Of a DNA stretch of 7,550 nt, positions 5,249-7,550 are shown piece after piece. The translations under genes and the position numbers were made by a program. Numbering within the stretch: position 1 is the first letter of the stretch; every line of letters starts with the position of its first letter. The notes under the pieces are model-generated. The model did no database searches. It was not told where the DNA came from and was given only the letters and a program-made list of their open reading frames with translations. The stretch is taken from assembly GCA_034440495.1 (NCBI GenBank), contig JAWXCE010000005.1:1-7550 (forward strand). Direction: 5' to 3'. The stretch is from JAWXCE01 sp034440495. Lineage in GTDB: Bacteria > Pseudomonadota > Alphaproteobacteria > Rhizobiales > Rhodomicrobiaceae.

Positions 5249-7267
5249 TCAAGCGAACTCCATGATCACCGCGTCCACCGCGAGGCTGTCGCCGGGCTTG
5301 GCTTTTACGGTTTTTACGGTCGCGTCGCGCTCGGCTTTCAGCACGTTCTGCATTTTCATGGCCTCCACCACGCACAGGCTCTCGCCCGCCTTTACCTCTT
5401 GCCCCTCCACGACGGCGATAGAGATAATAAGGCCTGGCATGGGACACAGCAGCTTTTTCGAGGTGTCGGCAGCGGCTTTCACGGGCATGAGCGCAGATAG
5501 CTCCGCCTCGCGCTGGGTGTATACATGTGCCTTGGCTCGCACGCCCGCATAGGCCAGATCGTAGCCATTTGGCACCGGGCGCACCTGCACAGCAATGGCC
5601 TCGCTGTTTAGCAATCCGCGCCACACAAGCTGGCCCGGCCACCAACCCGAGGTGAGCGTTAGCGTTTGGCGCGGCGCTCCTTCGTCGTCGAGCAACTCGA
5701 TAACGGTTGCGTCGGGGAAGCCGCCGGAGACGCGCAACGGCACACTATTCGCGCCCAAATTCACCACGCGCTCCGCCGTGAAACGCACCGGCAGCCCGCT
5801 CATCTGGTGGCTGATCTCGCGGCGTCGTCCGTTGTGCAGGTGGTCGATTGCTGCGGCGACGGCGGCGATCACGTCGCGCACCCGGCCCTCGGGCACCAGG
5901 GCCTTGAAGCCATCCGGATATTCCTCGGCGATAAAGCCGGTAGAAAGATCGCCGGAACGCCAGCGCGGGTGCTGCATGATCGCGGCTAGAAACGTGATAT
6001 TATGTTGAATGCCGTCCACGTAAAAATCGTCGAGCGCAGTCGCCATGTGCGCTATGGCGGCAGCGCGCGTGGGTGCGTGCGTGATGAGCTTGGCGATCAT
6101 CGGGTCGTAATAAATTGAAATTTCGCCGCCCTCGTACGTGCCTGTGTCGTTGCGGATGGTCGCGCCACCGACCGTTCCCTCGGCAGGCGGGCGATAGCGC
6201 GTCAGGCGCCCGATGGAGGGCAGGAAATTGCGAAACGGGTCTTCGGCGTAAACGCGGCTTTCGATCGACCAGCCGTTGATTTTCACATCCGACTGCTTGA
6301 GCGCAAGTTTTTCGCCCGCCGCCACGCGGATCATCTGCTCGACCAGATCGATCCCGGTGATCATTTCGGTGACCGGGTGCTCAACCTGCAAGCGCGTATT
6401 CATTTCGAGGAAATAGAAGTTCTTGGCCGGATCGACGATGAACTCTACCGTCCCCGCCGTGTCATAATTCACCGCCTTCGCCAGCGCCACCGCCTGTGCC
6501 CCCATCGCCTCGCGCGTCGCCGCGTCGAGGAACGGACTCGGCGCTTCCTCCACCACTTTCTGGTTGCGGCGCTGGATGGAGCATTCGCGCTCGTTGAGGT
6601 GGATGACGTTGCCGTGCTTGTCGCCCAGCACCTGAATTTCGATATGTCGTGGATTTTCCACGAATTTCTCGATGAAAACGCGGTCATCGCCGAAGCTCGA
6701 TTTTGCCTCCGCCGTAGACGTTGCGAAGCCCTCCGCCACTTCCGAGGCCTTCCACGCGATGCGCATGCCCTTCCCGCCGCCGCCCGCCGACGCCTTGATC
6801 ATCACCGGATAGCCGATTTCGTTGGCGATCTTCACCGCCTCGATATCGCCGGAAATGACGCCGAGATAGCCCGGCACGGTCGATACCTTGGCCTGATTGG
6901 CGAACTTCTTCGATTCGATCTTGTCGCCCATCGCGCTAATGGCGAGCAGGTTCGGCCCGATGAAGGTGATGCCCGCCGCCAGCAACGCCTCCGCGAACGC
7001 CGCATTCTCCGACAAGAAGCCGTAACCGGGGTGGATGGCCTCCGCCCCCGTTTCGCGCGCCGCCGCGATGATTTTCTCGATCACCAGATAGCTTTGCGCG
7101 GCGGGCGCCGGGCCGATGGCAACCGCCTCATCCGCCATGTGCCTGTGCAGCGCATCCACATCCGCCTCTGAATACACCGCGACCGTCTTTATCCCCATTT
7201 TACGCGCGGTTTTGATGACCCGGCACGCGATCTCGCCCCGGTTGGCGATCAGTATTTTTTTGAACAT
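5249..7267 (-). CDS. pccA: Propionyl-CoA carboxylase alpha subunit (biotin carboxylase plus biotin carrier)
   Basis: The 672-aa protein is full length for PccA. It carboxylates biotin with ATP and bicarbonate, and the beta subunit (not in this window) moves the carboxyl group to propionyl-CoA, giving methylmalonyl-CoA in the cytoplasm. The biotin carboxylase domain (about 1-445) starts FKKILIANRGEIACRVIKTA and shows the ATP-grasp glycine loop GGGGKGM (162-168), ERECSIQRRNQK (227-237) and EMNTRLQVEHPVTE (288-301). A BT-type coupling region (about 460-600, including TQREAELSALMPVK) favours PccA over other acyl-CoA carboxylases. The biotinyl domain (about 605-672) carries VVEAMKMQN with biotinylated Lys638. 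ATG 7267 fits the family start, though the ribosome binding site is weak. A WD40 gene ends 127 bases upstream on the same strand. A TATATT at 7297-7302 (minus strand) could be a -10 but has no clear -35. Other acyl-CoA carboxylase alpha subunits remain possible. Confidence 0.93.
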   Translation of the reverse strand: MFKKILIANRGEIACRVIKTARKMGIKTVAVYSEADVDALHRHMADEAVAIGPAPAAQSYLVIEKIIAAARETGAEAIHPGYGFLSENAAFAEALLAAGITFIGPNLLAISAMGDKIESKKFANQAKVSTVPGYLGVISGDIEAVKIANEIGYPVMIKASAGGGGKGMRIAWKASEVAEGFATSTAEAKSSFGDDRVFIEKFVENPRHIEIQVLGDKHGNVIHLNERECSIQRRNQKVVEEAPSPFLDAATREAMGAQAVALAKAVNYDTAGTVEFIVDPAKNFYFLEMNTRLQVEHPVTEMITGIDLVEQMIRVAAGEKLALKQSDVKINGWSIESRVYAEDPFRNFLPSIGRLTRYRPPAEGTVGGATIRNDTGTYEGGEISIYYDPMIAKLITHAPTRAAAIAHMATALDDFYVDGIQHNITFLAAIMQHPRWRSGDLSTGFIAEEYPDGFKALVPEGRVRDVIAAVAAAIDHLHNGRRREISHQMSGLPVRFTAERVVNLGANSVPLRVSGGFPDATVIELLDDEGAPRQTLTLTSGWWPGQLVWRGLLNSEAIAVQVRPVPNGYDLAYAGVRAKAHVYTQREAELSALMPVKAAADTSKKLLCPMPGLIISIAVVEGQEVKAGESLCVVEAMKMQNVLKAERDATVKTVKAKPGDSLAVDAVIMEFA

Positions 7268-7377
7268 GGGCGGCGGAAACCTTTGGGCGCGAAATGAATA
7301 TACCCAAATGCTTAGCGTATCACGCCGCCGCGCCGCAAGAGCCGGCCTTAGCGTTTCCCGCGCTATAGCTTAAAACC

Positions 7378-7413
7378 GGGGGCGCAAGCGGGGGCTAGCG
7401 CGGGGGCGCCGTC
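7378..7413. repeat. Three imperfect 12-base G-rich tandem units
   Basis: GGGGGC recurs at 7378, 7390 and 7402, exactly 12 bases apart, as GGGGGCGCAAGC, GGGGGCTAGCGC and GGGGGCGCCGTC. The array covers the last codons and stop of the WD40 gene and the start of the pccA upstream region. No function is evident. Confidence 0.5.
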
Positions 7414-7550
7414 CAGTCGGAGACGTCCCACAGTTTCAGGGTGTTATCCTGGCTTCCCGAGAGGAGAGTGCGGCCATCGGGCGAGAAGGCGACGGCGTAG
7501 ACAACCTGCGTATGCCCCGCGAAGCTTCTGATCTCGCGCCCTGTGCCTGC
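7395..7550 (-). CDS. WD40-repeat protein, C-terminal end (partial)
   Basis: Only the last 51 residues are present; the gene continues past the right edge. They form one clear WD40 blade: GREIRSFAGHTQVVYAVAFS, then PDGRTLLSGSQDNTLKLWDV, with the hallmark GH and WD dipeptides, followed by a short tail SDWTAPPR and TAG at 7395-7397. Bacterial WD40 proteins of this style are beta-propeller scaffolds, sometimes joined to kinase, caspase-like or TIR domains; what precedes this blade cannot be seen. It lies upstream of pccA on the same strand with a 127-base gap and is probably unrelated in function. Confidence 0.85.
   Translation of the reverse strand, partial: AGTGREIRSFAGHTQVVYAVAFSPDGRTLLSGSQDNTLKLWDVSDWTAPPR

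Noticed and set aside
6377..7171. Long open frame antisense to pccA (264 aa)
   Set aside because: It is rich in Arg and His with no family features, typical of a mirror frame in high-GC DNA; pccA on the other strand is unmistakable.
7297..7325. TATATT as the -10 of a pccA promoter
   Set aside because: No acceptable -35 sequence at 16-18 bases; mentioned with pccA but not called as a promoter.

Overview
The window looks like a stretch of an alphaproteobacterial chromosome. Three things point there: an HWE-family sensor kinase paired with a stand-alone receiver protein, a high-GC codon style in most genes, and a propionyl-CoA carboxylase alpha subunit of the usual alphaproteobacterial type. 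The genus cannot be read from the sequence. The window mixes intact housekeeping and signalling genes with several decayed or truncated genes, so it reads as a rearranged accessory segment next to a core metabolic gene.

Left part (1-1004): a decayed MFS drug-efflux-type transporter lies on the minus strand and runs off the left edge, with two in-frame stops at places where tryptophan is expected. It abuts, head to head, a LuxR-type regulator on the plus strand whose N-terminal half is missing. Both genes appear to have lost their 5' ends at the same junction (about 270-320), as if a deletion removed the shared promoter region of a divergent pair.

Signalling block (about 1090-2589): an HWE histidine kinase with a LOV-like PAS sensor domain that lacks the photoactive cysteine, overlapping a single-domain response regulator by 8 bases. 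A possible EcfG-type stress promoter lies upstream. The two proteins probably form one phosphorelay unit.

Middle (2609-4034): two minus-strand genes, a VOC/glyoxalase-fold protein with a strong ribosome binding site and a hypothetical protein. They are followed by about 500 bases with no intact gene. The end of that stretch holds a wreck of a toxin-antitoxin junction: the antitoxin C-terminus plus the first six or so toxin codons.

Toxin-antitoxin module (3985-4713): a Phd/YefM-type antitoxin and a VapC-type PIN toxin overlapping by 17 bases, behind a promoter region with two near-identical palindromes that probably serve autoregulation. The wreck just upstream has exactly the same 17-base overlap, so it is a related copy into which, or next to which, the intact module was placed.

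Right part (4714-7550, all minus strand): an AT-rich segment with a frameshifted DUF805 membrane-protein gene lies between the intact pccA C-terminus and a short, diverged copy of the pccA biotinyl-domain tail. Then comes full-length pccA (672 aa, biotin Lys638) and, at the right edge, the C-terminal end of a WD40-repeat protein. I see no RNA genes, CRISPR arrays or recognisable transposase genes. I found no clear novel multi-gene system; the main interest is in the remnants and repeats that record rearrangement.
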